NCBI GenBank assembly: GCA_002372175.1 | Contig: DFIS01000062.1 | Coordinates: forward strand, 1 to 36,833 | DNA from: Solobacterium sp. UBA3691 | GTDB lineage: Bacteria > Bacillota_I > Bacilli_A > Erysipelotrichales > Erysipelotrichaceae | Reading direction: 5' to 3' | Length of the DNA stretch: 36,833 nt | Shown here: positions 22,741 through 30,716 of the stretch, in pieces | Position numbering within the stretch: position 1 is the first letter of the stretch | Layout: every line of letters starts with the position of its first letter | Notes under the pieces: generated by a model | What the model was told of the DNA's origin: nothing | Seen by the model: the letters and a program-made list of their open reading frames with translations, nothing else | The model's database searches: none | Made by a program: the position numbers and the translations under genes

Positions 22741-23769
22741 ATGAAGAAACTGTACACACTGATACGCAGATTAAAGATCACTGCTGCAGCCTGGGCAAAC
22801 AGGAAAAGTGAGTGGAAAGAGTATACACCGGCACAGAAGAAGATATTCGAAAGTCTGCATCCCGGGGATCTTGTGGATGCGTGGATGCCGCTGTGCGAGG
22901 AAGAACTGATCATGATCGATGCCGATCATCAGCACCGTGTGTATCTGATTGCTGAGGTCAGGGAGAAGAGCGTACTGGCATATGCAGGAACTTCGCAGAT
23001 CGACAAGTATCCGGACTGGATGAAGGTGATCCTTCCGGCATCCCGCTACCACGTGTGGAAAAACGGCTGTATCCTGCTGGATAAGACCGTGGAACTCTCA
23101 GTCAACTGTCTGATCTCAAGACTGGATGACGCAAGCGAGGTAACCCTCAGAGAAGCTGACAGACGCATCCGCATGATCAATGCACAGAGCGGAAAGCAGC
23201 TGCCGGAATTTGGCACATGTATGACCGTCAGAACAGGAGATATTCTGCGTAAGGACGGGCAGTACTACTATGTGTTCGGTATCGATGAAAGGATACATAC
23301 CCACCACCTGCATCCTACCGCAAGGGAGAAAGATCTGCTGTTAAGAACACCGGCAGGCAGCTTCGTGGCGGAAGTACACAAAGATATCAGCTTTCCTGCA
23401 GATACGGTATTTGAACCGTACTATGCATGCCGGGAGAGCGAGAATGAACGTGTAGCTTATCTGAAACGGAAGTATACGTCAGGTAAGCATGAAAAGATAC
23501 AGAAACACTACTATACACACGATGTAGGTGAATACTTCATGCATCCGGAAAGCGGAGAAAAGATGATCTACATCTATTCCAGCAACGGCAGAGACTACGG
23601 TGTCAGTGAGAAGGACAGCAATGATCCGCAGATCCGTCGCATCGCCTGGGAGTATGACCGCTGCGGCAACAGTGCAGATGATGATCTGATCACCGATATC
23701 CTGAACCGTCTGATCGACAGTAATACATCACGCTGGGGCTGGCTGGATGAACTGATGGTATGGGAGTAG
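22741..23769 (+). CDS. Unknown 342-residue protein
   Basis: A soluble, Lys/Tyr-rich protein without signal or membrane segment. The N-terminal half has LHPGDLVDAWMPLCEEELIMID and AEVREKSVLAYAG, strand-rich text like a small barrel, followed by PDWMKVILPASRYHVWKNG. The second half repeats some of this style (GTCMTVRTGDILRKDGQYYYVFG). The C-terminal domain ends DILNRLIDSNTSRWGWLDELMVWE. No family or catalytic motif recognised. ATG 22741 lies eight bases after GGAGG; the ATG at 22735 abuts that site and is rejected. A 44-residue gene follows four bases later. Confidence 0.75.
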   Translation: MKKLYTLIRRLKITAAAWANRKSEWKEYTPAQKKIFESLHPGDLVDAWMPLCEEELIMIDADHQHRVYLIAEVREKSVLAYAGTSQIDKYPDWMKVILPASRYHVWKNGCILLDKTVELSVNCLISRLDDASEVTLREADRRIRMINAQSGKQLPEFGTCMTVRTGDILRKDGQYYYVFGIDERIHTHHLHPTAREKDLLLRTPAGSFVAEVHKDISFPADTVFEPYYACRESENERVAYLKRKYTSGKHEKIQKHYYTHDVGEYFMHPESGEKMIYIYSSNGRDYGVSEKDSNDPQIRRIAWEYDRCGNSADDDLITDILNRLIDSNTSRWGWLDELMVWE

Positions 23770-23773
23770 GAAG

Positions 23774-23908
23774 ATGACGGAGAAAGAGAAGAAGAATCTG
23801 ATCCAAATACTTATCGGCAGGAAGAAAGAAAAGAGTAAAGAGGAGAAAGATGAACTCTCATGGATCGATGAGATCGAACTGTACGAAGCCGCTGCAGATG
23901 ATCAGTAA
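23774..23908 (+). CDS. Tiny charged protein (44 aa)
   Basis: Starts MTEKEKKNLIQILIGRKK and ends YEAAADDQ: a Lys/Glu-rich helical peptide with a short hydrophobic core (LIQILI) and the acidic tail SWIDEIELYE. TAGGAAG lies just before the ATG, four bases after the stop of the 342-residue protein gene, so it is probably its cotranscribed partner. Its stop lies three bases before the operator array of the MarR gene. Function unknown. Confidence 0.55.
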   Translation: MTEKEKKNLIQILIGRKKEKSKEEKDELSWIDEIELYEAAADDQ

Positions 23909-23911
23909 AAA

Positions 23912-23990
23912 CTTTAGTTAGGTACCTTGACATATACGCGGACAGTAATGTATAGTAAGGCTGTACCTAAGATTAGGTACCTAACTAAAG
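23912..23990 (+). promoter_or_regulatory. Promoter and operator array of the MarR-type gene
   Basis: TTGACA (23927-23932), 18 bases, TATAGT (23951-23956). The -35 is overlapped by TTAGGTACCTTG (23918-23929). Downstream of the -10 lie GTACCTAA-GA-TTAGGTAC (23963-23980) and the perfect 12-base palindrome TTAGGTACCTAA (23973-23984). The outer 15 bases CTTTAGTTAGGTACC (23912-23926) recur inverted at 23976-23990. Binding at both ends would block RNA polymerase, a classic MarR autorepression layout. Confidence 0.8.
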
Positions 23991-24001
23991 GAGAAAATTA
24001 A

Positions 24002-24742
24002 ATGAGAGAAAACGAAGAATTTAACAGATGTCCCATGTGTGAAAACCACTGCCCGGAAGATGCACCTGAGTGCGGAAGAGGCAGAAGATATTTTGAAGAG
24101 GGCGGTATGCGATATACTGCTGCAGAATACAGAGATGAGCACCGCAGACATCACGACGCACCGCCGAGACGTCACTGCGGCGGTCATCCCGGCATGCCCG
24201 AGGAAGGCAGAAGACACTCCCGGGAACATGGTCATCCGATGGAAGAAGAGCGCAGAGGCTGTCATGGCAGAGGTCACCGTATGTTCGAAGAAGGACCTGA
24301 AGCATTTGACGGAGATCCCCGTGAACACGGCGGGAGAAGACCTCACCCGGAGTTCTTCCGTGATCCCGAGAGTCTTGAGGGTATGTTTATCGCCTGTGCC
24401 CGCAGGATGCGCCACAATGCCCGCAGACGCTTTGGATCTACCCAGGACAGGATCATCCGCATCCTTGATGAAAACGGCGGTACAATGGGCCAGAAAGCCC
24501 TCCAGGAGCTGCTCAGAGTTCAGCCGGGTTCCATCAGTGAGATCCTTGCCAAGATGGAAGAGAAGGGACTGATCAGCCGCAGCCGGGATGACGAAGACAA
24601 GCGCGCATCCCTGATCACCCTGCAGACAGAAGCACTGCCTGACAGTGATGAAACATCCTGCTTCAGCGTACTGAGTGAGGAAGAGAAGGAAACACTGCGT
24701 TCCTTACTGCAGAAAGTCCTGAACACGGAAACAGCAGAGTAA
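24002..24742 (+). CDS. MarR-type winged-helix regulator with Cys/His-rich N-terminal extension
   Basis: 246 residues. The C-terminal half (about 140-220) is a MarR winged helix: DRIIRILDENGGTMGQKALQELL then QPGSISEILAKMEEKGLISRSRDDEDKRASLITL, including the recognition helix and the DxRxxxxxLT-like wing. The first 130 residues are unusual. They begin RCPMCENHC....CGRG (Cys10, 13, 17, 24), a likely zinc or redox cluster, then a long His/Arg/Glu-rich low-complexity run. It may sense metal or oxidants (inference). AAAGGAG precedes ATG 24002; the operator array shows autoregulation. A terminator follows directly, so no target gene is cotranscribed. Confidence 0.85.
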   Translation: MRENEEFNRCPMCENHCPEDAPECGRGRRYFEEGGMRYTAAEYRDEHRRHHDAPPRRHCGGHPGMPEEGRRHSREHGHPMEEERRGCHGRGHRMFEEGPEAFDGDPREHGGRRPHPEFFRDPESLEGMFIACARRMRHNARRRFGSTQDRIIRILDENGGTMGQKALQELLRVQPGSISEILAKMEEKGLISRSRDDEDKRASLITLQTEALPDSDETSCFSVLSEEEKETLRSLLQKVLNTETAE

Positions 24743-24744
24743 GA

Positions 24745-24790
24745 GAAGGGCTTATAAACCTCCGAATCCGGAAGTATATAAGCCCTTTTC
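24745..24790 (+). terminator. Terminator of the MarR-type gene
   Basis: Long perfect stem AAGGGCTTATA (24746-24756) / TATAAGCCCTT (24777-24787) closing a 20-base loop that itself contains TCCG/CGGA, then TTTTC. Confidence 0.85.
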
Positions 24791-24883
24791 AGTACGGTAT
24801 GATCAAAAACAGCACAGTCATTTGACTGGCATGTTTTTTGTAAGTTATGCCCTGTATCCTGTAAGCGTACAGGAGGAAAACAG

Positions 24884-25231
24884 ATGAATAAGATGTATGT
24901 TACGGTGACAGGAATGAATCACCGCTACGGTACGGATTTTCTCGAAAAAGGTGATCTGCTGAAGCTGGTCAAGGAACCGGATAACGAGTATGATCACGAG
25001 GCGATCAGGGTGGAGGCCGAAGGTCTGGGCAAGGTCGGTTATGTCGCAAACAGCTGGCGGACAGTGATCGGAGAGAGTTACAGTGCCGGCAGACTCTACG
25101 ATAAGATCGCTGAAACTGCTTATGCTAAGGTGAAGTATATCCTTGACGGTTCTGTCCTGTGTGAGGTTCTGCCTGAGGATGATCTTGATGAAACCATGGA
25201 GGATGAATTTCCGGATGAGATAAGTTTTTAG
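24884..25231 (+). CDS. HIRAN-domain protein (115 aa)
   Basis: Starts MNKMYVTVTGMNHRYGTDFLEKGDLLKLVKEP. The core LVKEPDNEYDHEAIRVEAEGLGKVGYVANS is the HIRAN signature (L..EP.N.YD..AI.V......GYV). HIRAN domains bind damaged DNA or free 3' ends in eukaryotic helicases; bacterial stand-alone copies are uncharacterised. The C-terminal 30 residues are an acidic tail (PEDDLDETMEDEFPDE). AGGAGG lies ahead of ATG 24884 and TTGACT (24822-24827) may be a -35. A weak hairpin (25236-25252) with TTTT follows. It is a single-gene unit. Confidence 0.82.
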   Translation: MNKMYVTVTGMNHRYGTDFLEKGDLLKLVKEPDNEYDHEAIRVEAEGLGKVGYVANSWRTVIGESYSAGRLYDKIAETAYAKVKYILDGSVLCEVLPEDDLDETMEDEFPDEISF

Positions 25232-25357
25232 GGACAGGAAAGATCTGTTCCTTTTCTGTTTGAACAGTACAAATCCTCTGTATTTGTATGATAGAATGAA
25301 CTCAGATAACAACCTGCAGTCATCATTCCATCATTTACATAGAAAGAGGATAATTGT

Positions 25358-26029
25358 ATGACGATGTTTAAATGTAAGATCTGCGACAGAGAATTTGAAG
25401 CACCTAATCTCAAGGAGGCTGTATGCCCACTGTGCAAAGCTACCGGTGATAATCTTGAAGAGATACCCGGGACTGAGCCTGCTCAGGTAAAGAAAAATCC
25501 CTACGCCGGTACCCGGACGGAGAAGAATCTGGAAGCTGCTTTTGCCGGGGAATCACAGGCACGAAACAAATATACATATTTTGCGTCCAAGGCGAAGAAA
25601 GAGGGATATGAACAGATCGCAGCCCTGTTCCTGAAGACCGCAGACAACGAGAAGGAACATGCCAAGATGTGGTTCAAGGAGCTTGGCGGTATCGGTACAA
25701 CGGCAGAGAATCTGCTGGCTGCCGCCGAGGGCGAGAATTACGAATGGACAGATATGTATGAAGAGTTTGCGGCAACTGCCGAAGAGGAAGGTTTCCATGA
25801 GCTGGCAGACAAGTTCCGCGCTGTCGGACAGATCGAAAAGCACCACGAGGAAAGATACCGTGCGCTGCTGAAGAATGTGGAGATGCAGGAAGTCTTCCGC
25901 AAGAGTGAGGTCAAGGTCTGGGAATGCCGCAACTGCGGTCATATCGTCATCGGTACGGAAGCACCGGAAGTATGTCCGGTATGTGCACACCCGCAGGCTT
26001 ATTTCGAGATCAACAGCGAAAACTACTGA
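25358..26029 (+). CDS. Rubrerythrin with rubredoxin-like domains at both ends
   Basis: 223 residues. The N-terminal domain MFKCKICDREFEAP..AVCPLC has four Cys in rubredoxin spacing (6, 9, 23, 26). The ferritin-like four-helix domain (about 50-185) shows EKNLEAAFAGESQARNKY, DNEKEHAKMWF and GQIEKHHEERYRALL, which supply the diiron Glu/His ligands. A second rubredoxin-like end WECRNCGHIVIGTEAPEVCPVCAHP closes the protein. Rubrerythrins reduce hydrogen peroxide in the cytoplasm of anaerobes. Classical ones have only the C-terminal rubredoxin and reverse ones only the N-terminal, so this form has both. AAGAGGA precedes ATG 25358. A terminator follows. Confidence 0.93.
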   Translation: MTMFKCKICDREFEAPNLKEAVCPLCKATGDNLEEIPGTEPAQVKKNPYAGTRTEKNLEAAFAGESQARNKYTYFASKAKKEGYEQIAALFLKTADNEKEHAKMWFKELGGIGTTAENLLAAAEGENYEWTDMYEEFAATAEEEGFHELADKFRAVGQIEKHHEERYRALLKNVEMQEVFRKSEVKVWECRNCGHIVIGTEAPEVCPVCAHPQAYFEINSENY

Positions 26030-26037
26030 TCATACAC

Positions 26038-26061
26038 AAAAGGTGCTGGAAGGCACCTTTT
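26038..26061. terminator. Bidirectional terminator after rubrerythrin
   Basis: AAAAGGTGC (26038-26046) / GCACCTTTT (26053-26061), loop TGGAAG minus its last pair. It lies between the rubrerythrin gene (+) and the acyltransferase gene (-), whose stop codon begins at its edge. Confidence 0.85.
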
Positions 26062-26944
26062 ACTTATAATCGAAGCCACTTTCTTCATTCAGCGGTTTGT
26101 CGAGGAGTTCAGGATGGGCGAAGATATGCCGCAGAAGCTTCAGACTTCTGGCAAAGTAGAAGCCATCCGCGATCCTCTCATCCAGAGTCGCACCGATATC
26201 CACAACATCACGGATCTCCTTGTGTCCATCCTCCATCAGGATCTCTTCCTTGTGCAGAGTACCGATCGTGACCATGATCGAGTTGGTTCCGTAATTGTTC
26301 AGGTGATGATAGACGGAAGGGCACTTGATACTGCCGAGGTTGGAGACCAGGATCGTTGAATAGTTGGGATCGCCGGCAGTAATGAAGTCGGGATTCTTGC
26401 CCCAGAAATCGAGATAGCGGATCAGTCTGACACTGCCTGCCAGCAGGGGTCTTGGCAAAGCCGCAAACTTATCCAGCAGTTCATCGACACCGCCGGTCGC
26501 ATGCTCGCTCTTGCGGGCTTCCCTGACATCACCGATGATCGTCCGGGAGATATCATCGACCGTATCGGTCTCTTTCGGCACCAGGAACATCAGGGCTTCT
26601 TCGGCACTGTCCGCAAATCTGCGCTTGGCCACAAAAGACAGCGAGATCTCGTTTCTTTCGTATATCCGGTAGCCCTGGATAAATCTGTTCATCAGCGGTC
26701 TTTCCCTGCACATTCTGGCCAGAGCTGTAATGATGCAGTGGAAGATCGTCATTTTGTTTTCGGTTCTGCCTTCGTTTTTCCTTGCCAGATACTTCAGCAG
26801 TTCGGTCGCATCGATCGTATCGTGCAGATAGACTTCACATTCGGTACGTTTGGGAAGCAGGGCAGTCATGACTGTCTGCAGCCCCGGCGCTTTTACTCTG
26901 CGTCCGTCCTTGCGGTCACCCCATCTGCGTTTCGGTGCGGTCAT
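26060..26944 (-). CDS. E2/CAT-like acyltransferase-fold protein, catalytic His replaced
   Basis: 294 residues resembling the catalytic domain of 2-oxoacid dehydrogenase acyltransferases and chloramphenicol acetyltransferase, without a lipoyl domain. Visible: KMTIFHCIITALARMCRERPLMNRF (about 64-88, the usual helix before PxxN), YSTILVSNLGSI (the SN.G strand) and near the end DERIADGFYFARSL (255-268). In true E2 enzymes that motif is DHR..DG with catalytic His; here the position is Glu256, while Asp260-Gly261 remain. It may therefore not act by the usual mechanism. Its ATG overlaps the stop of the acyl-CoA ligase gene, so the two are coupled and probably handle the same acyl group. Confidence 0.8.
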   Translation of the reverse strand: MTAPKRRWGDRKDGRRVKAPGLQTVMTALLPKRTECEVYLHDTIDATELLKYLARKNEGRTENKMTIFHCIITALARMCRERPLMNRFIQGYRIYERNEISLSFVAKRRFADSAEEALMFLVPKETDTVDDISRTIIGDVREARKSEHATGGVDELLDKFAALPRPLLAGSVRLIRYLDFWGKNPDFITAGDPNYSTILVSNLGSIKCPSVYHHLNNYGTNSIMVTIGTLHKEEILMEDGHKEIRDVVDIGATLDERIADGFYFARSLKLLRHIFAHPELLDKPLNEESGFDYK

Positions 26945-28638
26945 ACGGTCTCCTCCTTTTTCTGTTCATTCTCCTCTTCGAGGACATGGTAGGCAACCTT
27001 GCCGACAAGTGTCCTTGGCAGTTCTGTACGGAAGACGATCTCCTTCGGCCATGCATATTTGGCGACTGTCTTCTCGAGGTGATCCATGATCTTCTTCTTC
27101 AGCTCGTCATTGCCCTCAACACCGTCTTCACAGACGACATAGGCCTTGACACGTTGTCCTCTGCGCTCATCTTTGACGCCGATGACACAGCTTAACAGAA
27201 CACCGGGAACGGTATCGATCTCACCCTCAAGACGCTCAGGATAGATGTTATATCCGTTGGAGATGATCATTCTCGTCATACGCTGGGTGAAGTAGACATA
27301 GCCATCTTCATCCATATGTCCGAGATCTCCTGTATACAGCCAGACATCGCCGTCACTTCTGACCCGCAGTGTTTTGGCTGTCGCTTCCGGATCATTCAGG
27401 TAGCCAAGCATCATGGTTGGTGTCTTCAGGACGATCTCACCGATCTCGCCAAACGGCAGTACCTCATCGGTATCCGGCCTGACGATCTCATATACGGTAT
27501 CGGGGAAGGGCAGACCGATCGATCTTTCCCTGTATGTATCACGCGGGGTCAGACAGGAAGCTGTAACACACTCGGTCAGACCGTATCCCTCTCTGATCTG
27601 GATCGTCGCATGGTGCTCACGCAGGAAAGCGTCTACCTTGCGCTTCAGCTCCACCGGCAGACTGTCACCGCCGCAGAACATGCCCTGCAGGAAGGACATG
27701 TCAAGGTCCTTGATGGCTTCCGCATGCAGCAGAGCTTCGAAGATCGTCGGCACACCGGCCAGGTAGTTCGGCTTCTTCTTCCGCATCATGTCGGAATAGG
27801 ATTTGATATTGAACGAAGGCATCAGGATGCACTCGCCGCCGTGGATCAGGATCGTATGAATGTTGATGCCAAGTCCGAAACCATGGAAGATCGGCATGCA
27901 GCTGAGCATCGTCAGTCCCGGTTCCAGAGGTCCCTGGATCGATTCCTTGGCCTGTAAGGCACAGGCATTGAAGTTCAGATCGCTGAGGCAGATACCCTTG
28001 GGCATACCGGTCGTACCGCCGCTGTAGAGGATGACGGCAGTATGCCTGGTATCATACAGGGCGATCGGGATGTCCTTAGCGGTCTTCTTCAGCTGTTCAG
28101 ACCAGAGGATATCATCCTTCAGAGGATACTTCATGAAAGGCTTTCCGGCCTTTAACGTATACGGAAGCTTCAGAAGGGCAGGCAGTTCATCCTGGATCCT
28201 GGCTGTCAGGATCTTTACCGGATGATCGGTCTGCTCAAGCGCCCGTTTGACTTTCTCGTAGAACATGTCAAGAGTCAGGATCCACTTGCTTTCGGAAACA
28301 TTCAGGTAATATGCGATCTCCTTCTCGGCAGAAAGCGGATGGATCATGTTGGCGACAGCACCGATGCGGCTGATACCGTAGAAGGCATCAAGAGCCTGCG
28401 GGACATTGGGCATGCATATGGTAATACGGTCGTTTGGTTTTACACCGAGAGCGGTGAAAGCACCGGCTGCCCGGTTGATCTTCTGCAGGAATGCTGCATA
28501 ACTGGTTTTCTTGTTGTAAAACTCATATGCCGGAGCCTTGGGATATTGTCCGGCAATGCGCTCGATCATCTGATACATCGTCAGTTCCGGATATTCCAGA
28601 TGACGGCGCGGTCCACTTGCTTTATATTCTGTATTCAT
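26941..28638 (-). CDS. AMP-forming acyl-CoA synthetase (ligase)
   Basis: 565 residues of the ANL adenylating superfamily, which activate carboxylic acids as acyl-adenylate and then CoA thioester. Motifs: ILYSGGTTGMPKGI (P-loop-like A3), IREGYGLTECVTAS (A5), LYTGDLGHMDEDGYVYF (A7), RMIISNGYNIYPERLE (hinge A8) and the C-terminal TLVGKVAY with the catalytic Lys (A10). The text is nearest to long/medium-chain fatty acid ligases, but the substrate cannot be read. No ribosome site precedes ATG 28638. Instead TGATAAAAT ends seven bases before it, so the mRNA may be nearly leaderless. It is coupled to the acyltransferase-like gene. Confidence 0.92.
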   Translation of the reverse strand: MNTEYKASGPRRHLEYPELTMYQMIERIAGQYPKAPAYEFYNKKTSYAAFLQKINRAAGAFTALGVKPNDRITICMPNVPQALDAFYGISRIGAVANMIHPLSAEKEIAYYLNVSESKWILTLDMFYEKVKRALEQTDHPVKILTARIQDELPALLKLPYTLKAGKPFMKYPLKDDILWSEQLKKTAKDIPIALYDTRHTAVILYSGGTTGMPKGICLSDLNFNACALQAKESIQGPLEPGLTMLSCMPIFHGFGLGINIHTILIHGGECILMPSFNIKSYSDMMRKKKPNYLAGVPTIFEALLHAEAIKDLDMSFLQGMFCGGDSLPVELKRKVDAFLREHHATIQIREGYGLTECVTASCLTPRDTYRERSIGLPFPDTVYEIVRPDTDEVLPFGEIGEIVLKTPTMMLGYLNDPEATAKTLRVRSDGDVWLYTGDLGHMDEDGYVYFTQRMTRMIISNGYNIYPERLEGEIDTVPGVLLSCVIGVKDERRGQRVKAYVVCEDGVEGNDELKKKIMDHLEKTVAKYAWPKEIVFRTELPRTLVGKVAYHVLEEENEQKKEETV

Positions 28639-28645
28639 GAAATGT

Positions 28646-28654
28646 ATTTTATCA
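28646..28654 (-). promoter_or_regulatory. Extended -10 element close to the acyl-CoA ligase start
   Basis: TGATAAAAT on the minus strand. It ends seven bases before ATG 28638, where transcription would begin at or next to the start codon. Confidence 0.5.
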
Positions 28655-28676
28655 CATTAACGGTTTGGCGATACAG

Positions 28677-28695
28677 CTATAACGAAATGTTATAG
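28677..28695. promoter_or_regulatory. Candidate operator between ligase and nucleotidase genes
   Basis: Perfect inverted repeat CTATAAC-GAAAT-GTTATAG in the 128-base divergent region. It lies upstream of the minus -10 and upstream of a + strand TATAAT at 28716-28721, so one bound dimer could control both genes. The regulator is not in evidence. Confidence 0.5.
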
Positions 28696-28766
28696 GTAAT
28701 AATTATTCTTTAATTTATAATAAAGATGCAGAAAGATGCCGGATCGCCCCGGGAAAGGAGAGACCC

Positions 28767-30230
28767 ATGGCAGATATCAGAAAGCTGACGATCCTGCACT
28801 CCAATGATATGCATGGAGATTTTCTTCCGCATATCCGTGAGGGCAGACAGAGCGGAGGTCTTCCGCTGCTGAACGGATATATCAACAAAGTGCGCAGAGA
28901 AAAAGAGAATGTGATCTACGTGATCGCCGGTGACATGTTCCGCGGTTCGATCATTGACGAGGATTATCATGGCCTCAGTACGATCGATCTGATGAACGGT
29001 CTGCAGCCGGATGTGGCGACTGTCGGCAATCATGAGGTAGACTACGGTATTTCGCATCTGTTGTTTCTGGAGAAGTGCGCACAGTTTCCGATCATCAATG
29101 CCGATCTGTATGTAACACTGAACAATGCCAGACTGTTCAGACCGTATCTGAATATTGAGATCGGCGATATGAAGATCTTATTCATTGGCATTCTTACCGA
29201 AGAAGTACTTTCTTCACTGAAGGGAGAGAAGATCATCGGCAGTTTTATCGATATCCAGGAAGCTGCCCATGAGATCGGTATCATCTGCGACAACTATCGT
29301 ACGACCGATACGGATATGACTATTCTGATCACACATATCGGCTATGAGAAGGATCTGGAGCTGGCTAAGCTTCTCGATCCTAACTTTGGTGTTGATATGA
29401 TTATCGGCGGACATTCGCACACATTCCTGGAAAGACCGGCTGTGGTCAACGGCATCACGATCGTTCAGGCTGGCACCGGCACGGAAGTGATCGGACAGAT
29501 GGATATCGTCTACGACAAGGCGAAGCACCGGATCGCCATGAAGGACTGGAAGACCATTCCGGTCAACAGCGATACCTCTGAACCTGATCCTCTGATGCAG
29601 CAGATGCTTGACCACTACCGCACGGAGACAGACCGCAAATACAAGCGTGTGGTGACCCGCTGGGCCAGGAAACTGACCCATCCTGCCCGTGAACAGGAGA
29701 CTGAGATGGGCAACCTCTACGCTGATATCATGCAGGATGAGAGCAGTTTTGACATTATGATGTTTGGCTCCGGTTCGATCCGCAAGAAAGAACTCGGACC
29801 GATCATTGAGTATCAGGATCTGCTGGAGAATACACCGTTTGACGATAATCTGTGGATGGTCGAGCTTACCGGTGCCCAGTTCCGGACCATGGTCACGCAT
29901 CTGATGCGGGATGAAGCATGGCGCGGAGAGACCGAGTTTTACCAGTTCTCCAAAGGCGTAAGGATCGTCTGGCGGAAATCTACGCATACACTGGAAGAAC
30001 TGAGTTTTCATGGCAGGGAGATCGCGGATGACGACCGTCTGAAGGTCGCTGTCCAGCAGTTCCACTACAACAATTTTGATGCGTTCCTCGGGATCCCTCT
30101 GGAGGAAGTCAGAAAGAACATGAAGCCGCGTATCGTCGCGACTTCCGTAAACAATATCATCGAGGAATACTTCCAGACTCATCCGCAGCTGGATGCGCAT
30201 GTGGAGGGAAGGATCACCGTCCTGGAATAA
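28767..30230 (+). CDS. 5'-nucleotidase / 2',3'-cyclic phosphodiesterase family (UshA-like), cytoplasmic
   Basis: 487 residues: calcineurin-like metallophosphatase domain (1-270) plus 5'-nucleotidase C-terminal domain (about 300-470). Metal-site motifs: LHSNDMHGDF (Asp14, His16), GDMFRGS, VGNHEVDYG, ITHIGYEKD and GGHSHTF. The C-terminal domain has FGSGSIRKKE, YQDLLENTPFDDNLWMVELTGAQ and YNNFDAFLG, the nucleoside-binding part. Most family members are exported; this one has no signal peptide, so it should act on nucleotides inside the cell. AAAGGAG precedes ATG 28767. TATAAT lies at 28716-28721. A terminator follows the stop. Confidence 0.92.
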   Translation: MADIRKLTILHSNDMHGDFLPHIREGRQSGGLPLLNGYINKVRREKENVIYVIAGDMFRGSIIDEDYHGLSTIDLMNGLQPDVATVGNHEVDYGISHLLFLEKCAQFPIINADLYVTLNNARLFRPYLNIEIGDMKILFIGILTEEVLSSLKGEKIIGSFIDIQEAAHEIGIICDNYRTTDTDMTILITHIGYEKDLELAKLLDPNFGVDMIIGGHSHTFLERPAVVNGITIVQAGTGTEVIGQMDIVYDKAKHRIAMKDWKTIPVNSDTSEPDPLMQQMLDHYRTETDRKYKRVVTRWARKLTHPAREQETEMGNLYADIMQDESSFDIMMFGSGSIRKKELGPIIEYQDLLENTPFDDNLWMVELTGAQFRTMVTHLMRDEAWRGETEFYQFSKGVRIVWRKSTHTLEELSFHGREIADDDRLKVAVQQFHYNNFDAFLGIPLEEVRKNMKPRIVATSVNNIIEEYFQTHPQLDAHVEGRITVLE

Positions 30231-30231
30231 G

Positions 30232-30256
30232 AAAAAGACCTGTCAACAGGTCTTTC
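30232..30256. terminator. Bidirectional terminator between nucleotidase and DtxR-type genes
   Basis: AAAGACCTG (30234-30242) / CAGGTCTTT (30247-30255), loop TCAA. Confidence 0.85.
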
Positions 30257-30260
30257 ACTT

Positions 30261-30629
30261 TCAATGCAGGTTCTGGATGAATTCCTTCAGTTTCTCAAAT
30301 GTGACATCGCTGAGATCATGTTCGATATGACAGGCATCATCCTGAGCTGTCTCGGCATCAACACCGAGGCGGATGAACCAGTTTGTTAACAGCTGATGTC
30401 TTTCATAGATCCTTCGGGCAATCTCTTCGCCGGGAGGCAGCAGATGGATCGTGCCATCCTTATCCATGGAGATATATCCGTTTTCACGAAGTTTCTTCAT
30501 GGCAATACTGACGCTGGCTTTACTGAAGTTTTTCTCTTCAGCAATGTCTATGGAATGAACGTTTCCTTTACGTTCCTGAATCATCAGTATGGCTTCAAGA
30601 TAGTCCTCGGCAGATTCATAAATATTCAT
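30261..30629 (-). CDS. DtxR/MntR-family metal-dependent regulator
   Basis: 122 residues. The N-terminus MNIYESAEDYLEAILMI is the typical start of MntR/IdeR proteins. A winged helix follows (VHSIDIAEEKNFSKASVSIAMKKLRENGYISMD), then the dimerisation helix region with metal ligands in GEEIARRIYERHQLLTNWF (Glu and His), ETAQDDACHIEHDLSD (Cys/Glu/His). It matches MntR-like metal sites and lacks the SH3 domain, as MntR does. The frame extends upstream to 30683, but AAGGAG fits ATG 30629. A good promoter (CAGACA-17-TATAAT) lies at 30651-30679 on the minus strand. It is divergent from the PTS operon. Confidence 0.9.
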   Translation of the reverse strand: MNIYESAEDYLEAILMIQERKGNVHSIDIAEEKNFSKASVSIAMKKLRENGYISMDKDGTIHLLPPGEEIARRIYERHQLLTNWFIRLGVDAETAQDDACHIEHDLSDVTFEKLKEFIQNLH

Positions 30630-30650
30630 AGGTATCAGCTCCTTGACATT

Positions 30651-30679
30651 ATTATACGATAAAAAATGACCCGTGTCTG
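30651..30679 (-). promoter_or_regulatory. Promoter of the DtxR/MntR-type gene
   Basis: Minus strand CAGACA (30679-30674), 17 bases, TATAAT (30656-30651). Confidence 0.6.
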
Positions 30680-30716
30680 ACATTTATGTTGTATAGTAAA
30701 TGAGTAAAGAGTTGTT

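Noticed and set aside
22619..22759. Upstream extension of the MYG1-family protein
   Set aside because: The added residues do not resemble the family and overlap the neighbouring gene's start; ATG 22618 has a good ribosome site.
24100..24370. His/Arg/Glu-rich low-complexity stretch as a possible repeat array
   Set aside because: No regular unit is seen; it is the linker of the MarR-type protein.
29214..30200. 328-codon minus-strand frame over the nucleotidase gene
   Set aside because: The nucleotidase motifs on the plus strand are unmistakable; the antisense text has no domain.
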